Made by a program: the position numbers and the translations under genes. The notes under the pieces are model-generated. The model had not been told where the DNA came from. It worked only from the letters and a program-made list of their open reading frames with translations, and did not search any database. Shown here one piece after another: positions 38,138-46,638 of a stretch of DNA of 64,000 nt; the stretch's first letter is position 1, and every line of letters begins with the position of its first letter. The DNA comes from Gordonia amarae NBRC 15530 (GTDB taxonomy: Bacteria > Actinomycetota > Actinomycetes > Mycobacteriales > Mycobacteriaceae), in NCBI RefSeq assembly GCF_000241345.1, contig NZ_BAED01000069.1, positions 62,001-126,000 on the forward strand. Direction: 5' to 3'.

Positions 38138-39364
38138 TTGGGCTATTCATTCACCCCCGACGACGTCGCCTTCCTGCGTTCGGGCGCCGGCCGTGGCGCG
38201 CTGGCGGCGGCGTCGGATCTGGAACTGAGCCGGTCGTCGATGATTGCCGATATCGGCGAATTGCGGGGCCGCTACGCACCTTTCGACGCCGCACTCATCG
38301 AGACGGTGACCTGCCGGCGTAAGGCGCGCGCCAAACTGCGCCACCCCGACGAACTGCTGTTGACCGACGATGGTGTGCAGCAGGCGACGGCGTGGCCGGT
38401 GGCGCAGACGCGCGCCGTGGAGATCATCCGGCGGTACCCCGATTCGGTGGTGCACGACGTCACCTGCTCGATCGGGGCCGAGGTCATGGAGCTGTCGCTG
38501 CGGCTCGGTGTCGCGGGGGTGATCGGCAGCGACATCGACCCGGTGCGGGTCGCCATGGCCCGGCACAATGCTACGACTGTCGAGCTGTCGGCGCCCACGG
38601 TGCTGCTGCGGGCCGATGCGCTCACACCCACGTCGTCGGCGGATGTGATCATCGCCGACCCGGCGCGACGCACCGGGTCGGGGCGGGTGTTCCGACTCGA
38701 CCAGCTCACCCCGCCGCTGCTGGACCTGTTCACCGTGTACGCCGGACGCCCGCTGATCGTGAAATGCGCTCCGGGACTGGACTATCAGAGCCTGCGCGAC
38801 GAGTTCGGCTTCGACGGCGAAGTGCAGGTGACCTCCCTCGACGGCGGTGTACGGGAAACCTGCCTGTGGTCGGGCCCGGGCACGCGAGCGCTACGTCGGG
38901 CCACCGTCCTGCGCAACGGCGACGGCATGGTGTCGCGGTACGAGATCACCGACGACGAAGCCGACGACGTTCTGGCCGCCGAGCCGGGGGAGTGGATCGT
39001 CGACCCGGACGGCGCGATCGTGCGGGCCGGGCTGGTACGGCATTGCGCGCACCGGCACGGGCTGTGGCAGCTCGACCCGCAGATCGCCTACCTCACCGGT
39101 GATTCCGTTCCGGAGGCCGGGCGGGGGTTCCGCATCATCGAGCAGGTCACGGTGTCGGACAAGGCATTACGCAAGGCGCTGCACGCACTCGACTGCGGCA
39201 CCCTCGAAATCCTGGTCCGCGGTCTGGACGTCGATCCCGACGTGCTGCGCAAACGTCTCAAGCCCAAGGGATCGCGGTCGTTGTCGTTGGTGCTCACCAG
39301 AATCGGCCGCAAAGGTGTCGGCTTCATCTGTGAGCCTGGCGTGCGCGGCCCGAATCCAGGGTGA
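38138..39364 (+). CDS. THUMP-like class I SAM methyltransferase (Rv3037c-like)
   Basis: 408 residues. The N-terminal helical part is followed by a methyltransferase core (VHDVTCSIGAEVMELSLRLG, DIDPVRVAMARHN, IIADPARRTGSGR) and a THUMP-like C-terminal domain. Similar proteins resemble RNA methyltransferases. In mycobacteria Rv3037c has been proposed as part of the MGLP gene cluster by position; the fold points to RNA instead. TTG 38138 is the start, 7 bases after ggaaaagg. Confidence 0.82.
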   Translation: MGYSFTPDDVAFLRSGAGRGALAAASDLELSRSSMIADIGELRGRYAPFDAALIETVTCRRKARAKLRHPDELLLTDDGVQQATAWPVAQTRAVEIIRRYPDSVVHDVTCSIGAEVMELSLRLGVAGVIGSDIDPVRVAMARHNATTVELSAPTVLLRADALTPTSSADVIIADPARRTGSGRVFRLDQLTPPLLDLFTVYAGRPLIVKCAPGLDYQSLRDEFGFDGEVQVTSLDGGVRETCLWSGPGTRALRRATVLRNGDGMVSRYEITDDEADDVLAAEPGEWIVDPDGAIVRAGLVRHCAHRHGLWQLDPQIAYLTGDSVPEAGRGFRIIEQVTVSDKALRKALHALDCGTLEILVRGLDVDPDVLRKRLKPKGSRSLSLVLTRIGRKGVGFICEPGVRGPNPG

Positions 39365-39370
39365 ATCTGA

Positions 39371-40123
39371 CTACGTCGGGCTGTGTCCGGACCTGCGGAG
39401 GGTGACCCGATACGTGTAGTGCTCGGGCAGAAAATAGCTGATCGCGAGTTCGACGCCCTGGCCGTGGGTGTTCTTGTACAGCCGGTCCACCCGCAGCACC
39501 GCGTGCCCCGGCGGGCAGCCGAGCACCGTCGCGACCCGGTCGTCGGCGGTGGCGGCGGTGATGGACTGGACACATTCGGAGATCGGGTCGGCCAGATGCG
39601 GTTCGAGCAGGCCGATCATCGTGTGTTCGCTGACCGCACCGGCGGCGACCTCCGGCCGTCCCGCGATCACTTCGGCGACGGGTTCGGGCCACCACACCGT
39701 AGTCAGCACGAAGGGGACGGTGTCGTGGGATCGGGTGAACAGCATCCGCCAGACGACGTCGGTATCGAGCTGCAGCCGGCCCGCAGCCTCGAGATCGACT
39801 CGGCGCGAAGGGGGTTCGACGACCCGCATCTCGGTGTCGGCGGACAGGTTCATCAGATCCTCGATCGAACCGAGTTGGCGCAGATAGCGTCCCGCGTTCT
39901 CGTGGGCGAAGGTGCCGCGCCCGGGAATCCGGTACACCGAACCGTCACCGACCAACTCCAGGAAGGCCCGGCGCACCGTCTGCCGGCTCAACCCGAACTC
40001 GGTGGCCAGCTCGGCCTCGGTGGGCAGCCGCACTCCCTCCGGATACTGTCCGGCCGCGATCCGGCCGCGCAATTCGGCGGCGAGCGACCGGTACGCGGGT
40101 TCGGACGGTTCCGGTGCGTTCAC
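39371..40123 (-). CDS. GntR/HutC-family regulator with UTRA ligand domain
   Basis: 250 residues: winged helix (about 10-75; LPTEAELATEFGLSRQTVRR) and a UTRA effector domain (about 95-245; ending LAISYFLPEHYTYRVTLR). It lies 10 bases downstream of the acyl-CoA dehydrogenase stop in the same direction, so it is co-transcribed and probably senses a product of this acyl-CoA cassette. A perfect 10-bp inverted repeat upstream of the dehydrogenase is a candidate operator. GTG start. Confidence 0.9.
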   Translation of the reverse strand: MNAPEPSEPAYRSLAAELRGRIAAGQYPEGVRLPTEAELATEFGLSRQTVRRAFLELVGDGSVYRIPGRGTFAHENAGRYLRQLGSIEDLMNLSADTEMRVVEPPSRRVDLEAAGRLQLDTDVVWRMLFTRSHDTVPFVLTTVWWPEPVAEVIAGRPEVAAGAVSEHTMIGLLEPHLADPISECVQSITAATADDRVATVLGCPPGHAVLRVDRLYKNTHGQGVELAISYFLPEHYTYRVTLRRSGHSPT

Positions 40124-40133
40124 CGGGGAAGCC

Positions 40134-41294
40134 TCAGATACCGCCGCGGGCGACCAGCTGCCCGGCGATCACGGTGCGCTGGATTTCGTTGGTGCCCTCA
40201 CCGACGATCATCAGCGGAGCGTCCCGGAAATAGCGTTCGACGTCGAACTCCGTCGAATAGCCGTAGCCGCCGTGGATCCGGACGGCGTTGAGGGCGATCT
40301 CCATCGCCACCTCGGAGGCGAACAGCTTGGCCATACCGGCTTCCATGTCGCAGCGTTCGCCGCTGTCGTAACGGCGTGCCGCATGCCAGGTGAGCTGCCG
40401 AGCGGCGCTGAGTTTGGTGGCCATGTCGGCCAGATAGTTGCCGACGGACTGGTGCTTCCAGATGGGCTGCCCGAACGATTCGCGCACCTGGACGTACCGC
40501 AGCGAGTCCTCCAGCGCTGCCGTCGCCACACCGAGCGCGCGGCAGGCCACCTGGATACGGCCCGTTTCCAGGCCTTTCATCATCTGCGCGAAGCCCTTTC
40601 CCGGGGTGGTGCCCAGGATCGCCGCTGCGGGCACCCGGTAGTCGTCGAAGGACAACTCGCACGACTCCACACCCTTGTAGCCGAGCTTCGGCAGATCGCG
40701 GGACACGGTCAGGCCGGGGCCGTGTTCGGCGAGCACGATCGAGATACCCCGATGCCGTGGCTGCGCCTTCGGGTCCGTCTTGCACAGCAGGGCGATGAGG
40801 CCGGAACGGCGGGCGTTGGAGATCCACATCTTCGACCCGTTGATCACCAGGTCGTCGCCGTCGGCGCGGGCGACCGTCGACATGGCCTGCAGGTCCGAGC
40901 CGCCACCCGGCTCGGTCAGTGCCATCGTCGCGCGCAGCTCGCCGGTGGCCATGCGCGGCAGGTATTTTCGCTTCTGCTCGGCGGTGCCGAACAGGGTGAG
41001 TAGCTTGGCCACCACCGTGTGCCCGCCCATCGCCCCGGCCAGGCTCATCCAGCCCCGGGACAGCTCCTGGGTGACCTGCGCGTAGCACGGCATCGACACC
41101 GGTGTGCCCCCGTACTCCTCGGGCACCGCGAGGCCGTAGATGCCGAGCTGTTTCATCTGCTCGATCCACGCCGCGGGGTAGAGGTTGTCGTGCTCGACCT
41201 GCTGCACGGTGGGTTTGACGTCGCGGTCGATGAACGCGCGCACCGTCTCGACGAGCAGTGCTTCCTCGGGGTTGAGATCTTCCGTTGCGTTCAC
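40134..41294 (-). CDS. Acyl-CoA dehydrogenase family protein
   Basis: 386-residue FAD enzyme introducing an alpha-beta double bond into an acyl-CoA. Motifs: MALTEPGGGSDLQAM (FAD/substrate loop), GFAQMMKGLETGRIQVA, and C-terminal GGYGYSTEFDVERYFRDA with VGEGTNEIQR. GTG 41294 is chosen after a gagg site; two ATGs upstream add residues unlike the family. It stands divergent from a MaoC hydratase and a CoA-transferase. Confidence 0.93.
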   Translation of the reverse strand: MNATEDLNPEEALLVETVRAFIDRDVKPTVQQVEHDNLYPAAWIEQMKQLGIYGLAVPEEYGGTPVSMPCYAQVTQELSRGWMSLAGAMGGHTVVAKLLTLFGTAEQKRKYLPRMATGELRATMALTEPGGGSDLQAMSTVARADGDDLVINGSKMWISNARRSGLIALLCKTDPKAQPRHRGISIVLAEHGPGLTVSRDLPKLGYKGVESCELSFDDYRVPAAAILGTTPGKGFAQMMKGLETGRIQVACRALGVATAALEDSLRYVQVRESFGQPIWKHQSVGNYLADMATKLSAARQLTWHAARRYDSGERCDMEAGMAKLFASEVAMEIALNAVRIHGGYGYSTEFDVERYFRDAPLMIVGEGTNEIQRTVIAGQLVARGGI

Positions 41295-41319
41295 CTGACA
41301 CCTCACGCCGCATTCGATT

Positions 41320-41394
41320 TGTACGGCCATATTGTTGCCGGATTCGGCCATCTGTCAAGCAGTGGCTACCACGCCGGCCGCTATTGGCCGTACA
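41320..41394. promoter_or_regulatory. Distant perfect inverted repeat between divergent acyl-CoA genes
   Basis: tgtacggcca (41320-41329) and its exact complement tggccgtaca (41385-41394) lie 65 bases apart centre to centre, in the interval shared by the acyl-CoA dehydrogenase and MaoC genes. The spacing suits two dimers forming a loop. The adjacent GntR/HutC protein is the obvious candidate to bind. Confidence 0.55.
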
Positions 41395-41422
41395 TTTGTG
41401 GCAACCCGGCCCCTCGTCGGTC

Positions 41423-41448
41423 GAGGTGCAGTCTTGGAGCCTCGAAAC
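41423..41448 (+). repeat. Possible degenerate copy of the dispersed palindromic repeat
   Basis: gaggtgc (41423-41429) and gagcctcgaaac (41437-41448) match two separate parts of the element at 61844-61877 in the same order but closer together. The second part also makes a small cctcg-aaa-cgagg hairpin. Weak support. Confidence 0.25.
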
Positions 41449-41485
41449 GAGGCGTCGGCACGGCGATTCGATCGAATGGAAGACG

Positions 41486-42481
41486 ATGAGTGAGAAGACA
41501 ATCCAGGTAGGCGGGCCGTACTTCGACGACCTGTCACGCGGGCAGATCTTCGACGGTGCGCCGTCGATCACGCTGACCGACGGCCTGGCCGCGGCCCACC
41601 AGGCGATCCTCGGGGACCGCCTCCGGATGCCGCTCGATGCCGCACTGTCGCAGCAGGTCACCGGCGGCGGTACGCCCGCCCATCCCGGTCTTGTCTGCGA
41701 TGTCGCGATCGGGCAGTCGACGCTGGTCACCCATCATGTGAAGGCGAATCTGTTCTACCGGGGCCTGCGCTTCCTGCGGTATCCGCTGATCGGCGACACC
41801 CTCACCACCACGGCGGAGGTCGTCGGGCTGAAGGAGAACTCGGCCAAACCCGGCCGGGCGCCCACCGGCCTGGCCGCACTGCACATGGTCACCGTCGACC
41901 AGAACGGGGCGGTGGTGCTCGACTTCTACCGCTGCGCGATGATCCCGCTGTCGGCCGACGCCGGCCCTGGCCGCACGGTGCACGCGGACGACCTCACGAC
42001 CGTCGGCCCGGCCGATGCTCCCGAACCCGTGCTGCCGCCGTGGGACCTGGCACGGTACCGGGAACTGGTACCGGGACAACATTTCAGCACCGACCTCTCC
42101 GGGAATGTGTACCTGTCGAGCGGTGATGTGGTGTCCAGTGCGCCGGAACTGGCCCGCCTGACGCTGAATATCGCTGCCACACACCATGATCAGCACATCG
42201 CCGGAAAGCGTCTCGTCTACGGCGGCCACACCATCGGCCTCGCGCTCGCGCAGGCCACCCGAGCCCTGCCGAATCTGGTCACCGTCGCGTCGTGGGATTC
42301 GTGCGATCACACCGGACCCGTCCACGAGGGGGACACCCTGTTCAGCGAACTCCACGTCGAGGACGCTGTCGCCGGCGAATCCGGCGGTGTCCTGACATTG
42401 CGCTCGCGTGTGTTCGCGCGCGAATCCGACGGCAGCACAAGAGATGTGCTGGACTGGCGATTCCGGGCGGTGATGGCATGA
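41486..42481 (+). CDS. MaoC-family double hot-dog hydratase
   Basis: 331 residues in two hot-dog halves. The first has FDDLSRGQIF and VTGGGTPAHPGLVCDVAIG; the second has RLVYGGHTIGLALAQATRAL and WDSCDHTGPVHEGDTL, the latter resembling MaoC acyl-CoA hydratases. Length and halves recall mesaconyl-CoA hydratase and related enzymes acting on branched dicarboxylic acyl-CoAs. ATG 41486 follows tggaag. Its stop overlaps the CoA-transferase start by 4 bases. Confidence 0.85.
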   Translation: MSEKTIQVGGPYFDDLSRGQIFDGAPSITLTDGLAAAHQAILGDRLRMPLDAALSQQVTGGGTPAHPGLVCDVAIGQSTLVTHHVKANLFYRGLRFLRYPLIGDTLTTTAEVVGLKENSAKPGRAPTGLAALHMVTVDQNGAVVLDFYRCAMIPLSADAGPGRTVHADDLTTVGPADAPEPVLPPWDLARYRELVPGQHFSTDLSGNVYLSSGDVVSSAPELARLTLNIAATHHDQHIAGKRLVYGGHTIGLALAQATRALPNLVTVASWDSCDHTGPVHEGDTLFSELHVEDAVAGESGGVLTLRSRVFARESDGSTRDVLDWRFRAVMA

Positions 42482-43635
42482 GTGGGCGTCCCCTTGACGG
42501 GCTGCGCGTGGTGGAGGTCTCCAGCTTTGTCGCCTCACCCCTGTGCGGGATGACCCTGGCCCAGCTCGGCGCCGAGGTGATCCGTGTCGACCCGGTCGGC
42601 GGCGCCGCCGACGTCAACCGCTGGCCCATCACCGACGACGGGCACTCCATCTACTGGACCGGACTCAACCGGGGCAAGAAATCGGTGACCGCCGACCTGC
42701 GCTCGCCGGAGGGCCAGCAGCTGGTGCGGGATCTGGTGACCGGATCCGGTTCCGGCGGCGGCATTCTCGTGACCAACGCCGGAGGCCGGTCCTGGATGAG
42801 CCACGACACCCTGGCCGCGCTGCGACCCGATGTGATCACCCTGGAGTTGCTCGGCCGCACCGACGGATCACCGGGCGTCGACTATACGGTCAACGCGGGC
42901 ATCGGCTTTCCCTCGATCACCGGACCGCTCGATGGTGACGGCAAGCCCGCCGGGGTGGTCAATCACGTGCTGCCCGCCTGGGACGTGATCTGCGGCCTGT
43001 ACGCGGCGCTCGCGATCACCGCGGCGGTCCGTCGCCGCGAACAGACCGGGGAGGGGGCGCGGATCACGCTGCCGTTGGAGGACACCGCGCTCGCGATCGC
43101 CGGAACACTCGGCTACCTGACCGAACCACAGGTCAAGGGCGAGTCCCGCCCGGCCACCGGCAACGACGTGTACGGCACCTACGGCACCGACTTCGTCACC
43201 TCCGACGGCGGGCGGTTCATGCTGGTGGCGCTCACCCCACGGCACTTCCGGGACCTGGTGACGCTCACCGGGACCACCGAAGCGGTCGCCGCCGTCGAGA
43301 AATCCCTGGGCGCAGACTTCGCCAAGGACGGTGACCGGTACCTGCATCGCGGGGTGCTCACACCGCTGTTCGCGGCCTGGTTCGCCCGCCACACCACCGA
43401 CGAAGCCGAGCAGGCGCTGGCGTCGTCGTCGGTGCTGTCGGAGCGCTACCGCGACTTCACCGAGGTCGCCGTGAACGACCTGACCGGCAATCCGCTGTTC
43501 GCCGTCCTCGATCAACCGGGCATCGGCGAGTATCTGGCGGCCGGGCTGCCCGCAGCCTTCGACGGCGAGCACTACCGCACCGGGCCCGCGCCTGCGCTCG
43601 GTGCCGATACCGAGCGGCTGACGCCCGGTCAGTAG
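42478..43635 (+). CDS. CaiB/BaiF family class III CoA-transferase
   Basis: 385 residues that should move CoA between carboxylic acids. Motifs: LDGLRVVEVSSFVASPLCGM, TGLNRGKKSVTADLRSPEGQ, and AWDVICGLYA with the Asp expected to form the acyl-enzyme anhydride. Coupled by ATGA overlap to the MaoC gene. The 3' end overlaps the convergent beta-propeller gene by 7 bases. Confidence 0.92.
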   Translation: MSGRPLDGLRVVEVSSFVASPLCGMTLAQLGAEVIRVDPVGGAADVNRWPITDDGHSIYWTGLNRGKKSVTADLRSPEGQQLVRDLVTGSGSGGGILVTNAGGRSWMSHDTLAALRPDVITLELLGRTDGSPGVDYTVNAGIGFPSITGPLDGDGKPAGVVNHVLPAWDVICGLYAALAITAAVRRREQTGEGARITLPLEDTALAIAGTLGYLTEPQVKGESRPATGNDVYGTYGTDFVTSDGGRFMLVALTPRHFRDLVTLTGTTEAVAAVEKSLGADFAKDGDRYLHRGVLTPLFAAWFARHTTDEAEQALASSSVLSERYRDFTEVAVNDLTGNPLFAVLDQPGIGEYLAAGLPAAFDGEHYRTGPAPALGADTERLTPGQ

Positions 43636-44948
43636 CGGTTCGCGGCGGAGTCGAACAGGTAGACCTCGCCGATGTGGGTGGCGGTGGCGACCTGCCCCGT
43701 CGCCGACACCGCGACTCCGGTGGCGAAGCCCGTCGATCCCGGCATCGGGATCGTCTTCAGGGTCTTGCCGTCGTCGACGGCCACCTCGGTCAGCGACAGC
43801 GAATCCCTGCCCGGATCGCGGACGACGGTCCAGGCGGTGCCCTGCGCGGTGAGCGTCGAGAGGCTGACGACGGCCAGGTCTTTGCGCTGCCACACCTGCT
43901 CGGCGGCATTGCCGGTGTCGCGCAGGAGCGTCAGCGGAGCGCCGACCGAACCGGTGGGGATGATGAATCCGCCGGGGGAGACGCTGAGGGTGGCGAAGCC
44001 GTGTTCGCCGAGTTCGTACGTCCACACGTCCTTGCCGGTGACGGTGTCGACGGCATGCAGCGTGCCTGACTTGGAGACGGCGTAGACGCGGTTGCCGTCG
44101 GCGGAGAGGGTGGGTGGTCCGATCATCCCGCCGGACACCGGCGCCGACCACGCCTCGCGGATGGTGCGTTCGCCGTTCTGCTTGCCGTAGTCGAGCGCGA
44201 CGAGCTTCGACTCGCGTGCTCCACCGGGCCACACGTTGAGGTAGGCGCGACTGCGGCCGGCGTCGACCGCGGGCGGTGCCGGAACCGGGCACTGCGGGCC
44301 GTCGGTGACGCAATCGCCGTACCCGAACCCGGGGTCGTCGAGGTTGGCGTCGTCGCGCAGCCGTAGCTCGGGGGCCACCTGGTCGCCGGTCTGCGAATTG
44401 AGCAGCAACACCTGACCCTGCGTGGTGGCCACCAGCACCACACCGCGGTCGGCGAAGCGGGCCGAGCGCGGCACCCCGATCGTCGGGACGCGCCAGCGGA
44501 TCGCGCCGCCCGCGTTGAACGCGATGAACAGGCCCTTCTCGCCGACATACGGCTGGTCGTACTGGTCGACGAGCAGCGTGTTGGTGGCGGCCCCGTCCTG
44601 CAGGCGTTTGCAGTAGTTCTTGCGGCCCTGACGCGGGTCGAAGATGAACAGATTGCAGCCGTTGTCCGTGGTCGCGGTGATCCCGATGTTGCCGTTGCCG
44701 GAGATCGACAGCGGCGCCGTGATCGGCCCACCCGTGGGGCGCGACCAGCGCAGTTCGAGGTCGTCGGGGATCTGCGGGGAGGCGAAGTTGGAGTTGTACG
44801 AGTTGCCGCCGTAGCTCGACCAGCCCCACGCCGACACCGACCGGACGTCGGTGTGCCCGTCGGAGCAGGCCGACACCACCAGCGTGACGACTGCCGTCAA
44901 CAGTGCGAACCCTGTTCCGATTCGCCGCCGCCGGACTCTCGCAGCCAT
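43629..44948 (-). CDS. PQQ-like beta-propeller lipoprotein (Rv3035-like)
   Basis: 439 residues: signal with lipobox VVSAC (Cys near residue 28), then a beta-propeller of repeated blades (for example NGNIGITATTDNGCNLFIFD, NRVYAVSKSGTLHAVDTVTG, GQVATATHIGEVYLFD). PQQ-binding residues are not evident, so a structural or substrate-binding role outside the membrane is more likely. Syntenic with Rv3035 next to an acyltransferase gene. GTG or other starts further in are possible; ATG 44948 gives a normal signal. Confidence 0.82.
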   Translation of the reverse strand: MAARVRRRRIGTGFALLTAVVTLVVSACSDGHTDVRSVSAWGWSSYGGNSYNSNFASPQIPDDLELRWSRPTGGPITAPLSISGNGNIGITATTDNGCNLFIFDPRQGRKNYCKRLQDGAATNTLLVDQYDQPYVGEKGLFIAFNAGGAIRWRVPTIGVPRSARFADRGVVLVATTQGQVLLLNSQTGDQVAPELRLRDDANLDDPGFGYGDCVTDGPQCPVPAPPAVDAGRSRAYLNVWPGGARESKLVALDYGKQNGERTIREAWSAPVSGGMIGPPTLSADGNRVYAVSKSGTLHAVDTVTGKDVWTYELGEHGFATLSVSPGGFIIPTGSVGAPLTLLRDTGNAAEQVWQRKDLAVVSLSTLTAQGTAWTVVRDPGRDSLSLTEVAVDDGKTLKTIPMPGSTGFATGVAVSATGQVATATHIGEVYLFDSAANRY

Positions 44949-45011
44949 CCCGCTCCCATCACCTCATACCTCGGACACCGGGTGCTGCTCGCACCCAACC
45001 TCAAGAGCCTA

Positions 45012-45048
45012 TCGTGTGCGATTTCGCGCTCCGTTAGTGTTTGTCCTC
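45012..45048 (+). promoter_or_regulatory. Promoter of the acyltransferase gene, leaderless
   Basis: TCGTGT (45012-45017, weak -35), a 17-base spacer, TAGTGT (45035-45040) and 8 bases to ATG 45049. Confidence 0.5.
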
Positions 45049-45810
45049 ATGACCACCATGTGGAATGCCTCCTACCGGTCCCGCTGGAAGGCCGGGCGGC
45101 GCCGCGACCCTGCCCAAGTACGGTTCCTGACCCTCGACTCGCTGCGCTGGGTGCTGCGCAACAAGGCGTACACACCCTGGTATCTGGTGCGGTACTACCG
45201 GCTGGCCCGGTTCCGGCTCGCCAACCCGCACGTGGTGCTGCGCGGCATGGTGTTCCTCGGCAAGGACGTCGAGATCCACGCGACGCCCGAGATGTCGCGG
45301 ATGGAGATCGGCCGCTGGGTACACATCGGCGACGGCAACTCGATCCGCTGCCACGAGGGCAGCCTGCGCATCGGCGACAAGGCGGTGTTCGGCTGCAACA
45401 ACGTCGTCAACGCCTACATCGACATCGAGTTCGGCGGATCATCGCTCATCGCCGACTGGTGCTACATCTGCGACTTCGACCACGTCACCGACGACATCAA
45501 CACCCCCATCAAGGATCAGGGCATCGTGAAGGGTCCGGTCCGCATCGGCCCCGACACCTGGGTGGCCACCAAAGTATCGATCCTGCGCAACACCATCGTC
45601 GGCCGCGGCTGCGTCCTCGGCGCGCATTCGGTGGTCAAGGGCGTCATCCCGGACTACGCGATCGCCGTCGGCGCCCCCGCCAAGGTGGTCAAGAACCGCA
45701 AGGACGCCTGGGACGCCAACGCCGAGCAGCGCGCCGAACTCGAACGCGCCCTCGCCGACATCGAACGCAAGAAGGCCGCCGCCGAGGCAAAGGCGGCCTC
45801 GGAAGGGTAG
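45049..45810 (+). CDS. Left-handed beta-helix acyltransferase (Rv3034c-like)
   Basis: 253 residues with hexapeptide repeats (VVLRGMVFLGKDVEIHATPE, IGDGNSIRCHEGSLRIGDKA, VVKGVIPDYAIAVGAPAKVV), the trimeric acetyltransferase fold, and a charged Ala/Glu/Lys-rich tail. The Rv3034c position in mycobacteria is in the cluster linked to MGLP, where acyl groups decorate methylglucose chains; whether this enzyme does so is inference. Leaderless ATG at 45049. Confidence 0.85.
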   Translation: MTTMWNASYRSRWKAGRRRDPAQVRFLTLDSLRWVLRNKAYTPWYLVRYYRLARFRLANPHVVLRGMVFLGKDVEIHATPEMSRMEIGRWVHIGDGNSIRCHEGSLRIGDKAVFGCNNVVNAYIDIEFGGSSLIADWCYICDFDHVTDDINTPIKDQGIVKGPVRIGPDTWVATKVSILRNTIVGRGCVLGAHSVVKGVIPDYAIAVGAPAKVVKNRKDAWDANAEQRAELERALADIERKKAAAEAKAASEG

Positions 45811-45849
45811 CGGGAACCGCGGCCGGTTCGGGACCGGCCGGGTGACCAG

Positions 45850-46515
45850 TCAGGCGCCGACGACGGGCCTGCCCTCGCTGGGCTGGATGACCACGAAACC
45901 CGGGCCGTGGAAGGCGAGCTGGAACGACTCGCCCGAGCCGCGGCCGATGAGGGCACCCATCTTGAAGTCGTTCTTGATGGTGGGGGTCAGGTTGGCCGAC
46001 CAGCAGATCGCGGCCTGCGGGTCGACGTAGGTGGGCTGGTGGGTGCAGTCCAGGATCAGCGGCGGACCCTCGCTGGTCACGCCGACGGTGCCGTGGCCGG
46101 CGAGTTGCAGGTTGAACAGTCCGCCGGCCAGCATGCCGGCATTGCCGATGGTGGTGATCTTCCACTGCAGCGACGCGTCGAACGCCAGCAGGCTGGACGT
46201 GTTGATGGTGATGGCGTCGCCTTCGAGGTCCATCGTGAACACGTGCGCGGCGTTGCGGGCGAAGAACACCTCACCCTGACCGCTGACCCGCATCAGTCCG
46301 CCGCCCTCGTTGGTGACGGCGCGCTTCAGGAAGTTCGACACGCTGCCCGCGCCCTCGTGTTTGAAGTCCATCACGCCGTGATAGGCCACCATCGCGCCCT
46401 TGGCGGCGAGGGCGTCGGGCCCGAACCCCACCCGCAGCATCCGCTCGGACTGCAACGTCCAGCGTTCGGTGGACCGGATCTCCTGGAATTTCTGGTCAAA
46501 GATGGGACTACGCAT
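45850..46515 (-). CDS. AIM24-family protein
   Basis: 221-residue beta-rich protein of the AIM24/DUF124 family (SERMLRVGFGPDALAAKGAM, GEVFFARNAAHVFTMDLEG, FGPGF-type end HGPGFVVIQPSEG). The family is widespread; its bacterial function is unknown. It occupies the place of the small Rv3033 gene between acyltransferase and glucosyltransferase. ATG 46515 lies 6 bases after TAGTCT. Confidence 0.85.
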   Translation of the reverse strand: MRSPIFDQKFQEIRSTERWTLQSERMLRVGFGPDALAAKGAMVAYHGVMDFKHEGAGSVSNFLKRAVTNEGGGLMRVSGQGEVFFARNAAHVFTMDLEGDAITINTSSLLAFDASLQWKITTIGNAGMLAGGLFNLQLAGHGTVGVTSEGPPLILDCTHQPTYVDPQAAICWSANLTPTIKNDFKMGALIGRGSGESFQLAFHGPGFVVIQPSEGRPVVGA

Positions 46516-46549
46516 GCCCGCAGACTACAGCGCCTATCTGTCCTGTCGT
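46516..46549 (-). promoter_or_regulatory. Promoter of AIM24 gene, leaderless
   Basis: On the reverse strand ACGACA (46549-46544), a 16-base spacer, TAGTCT (46527-46522) and 6 bases to the ATG. Confidence 0.45.
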
Positions 46550-46638
46550 GGATGACGACAGCACGGTTTCGGGGCCGTTATGGCTCAATGCCGGACTACG
46601 CGAGTGTCCATGGGTCGCGGGTAGGCGTCGAGTGGAGC

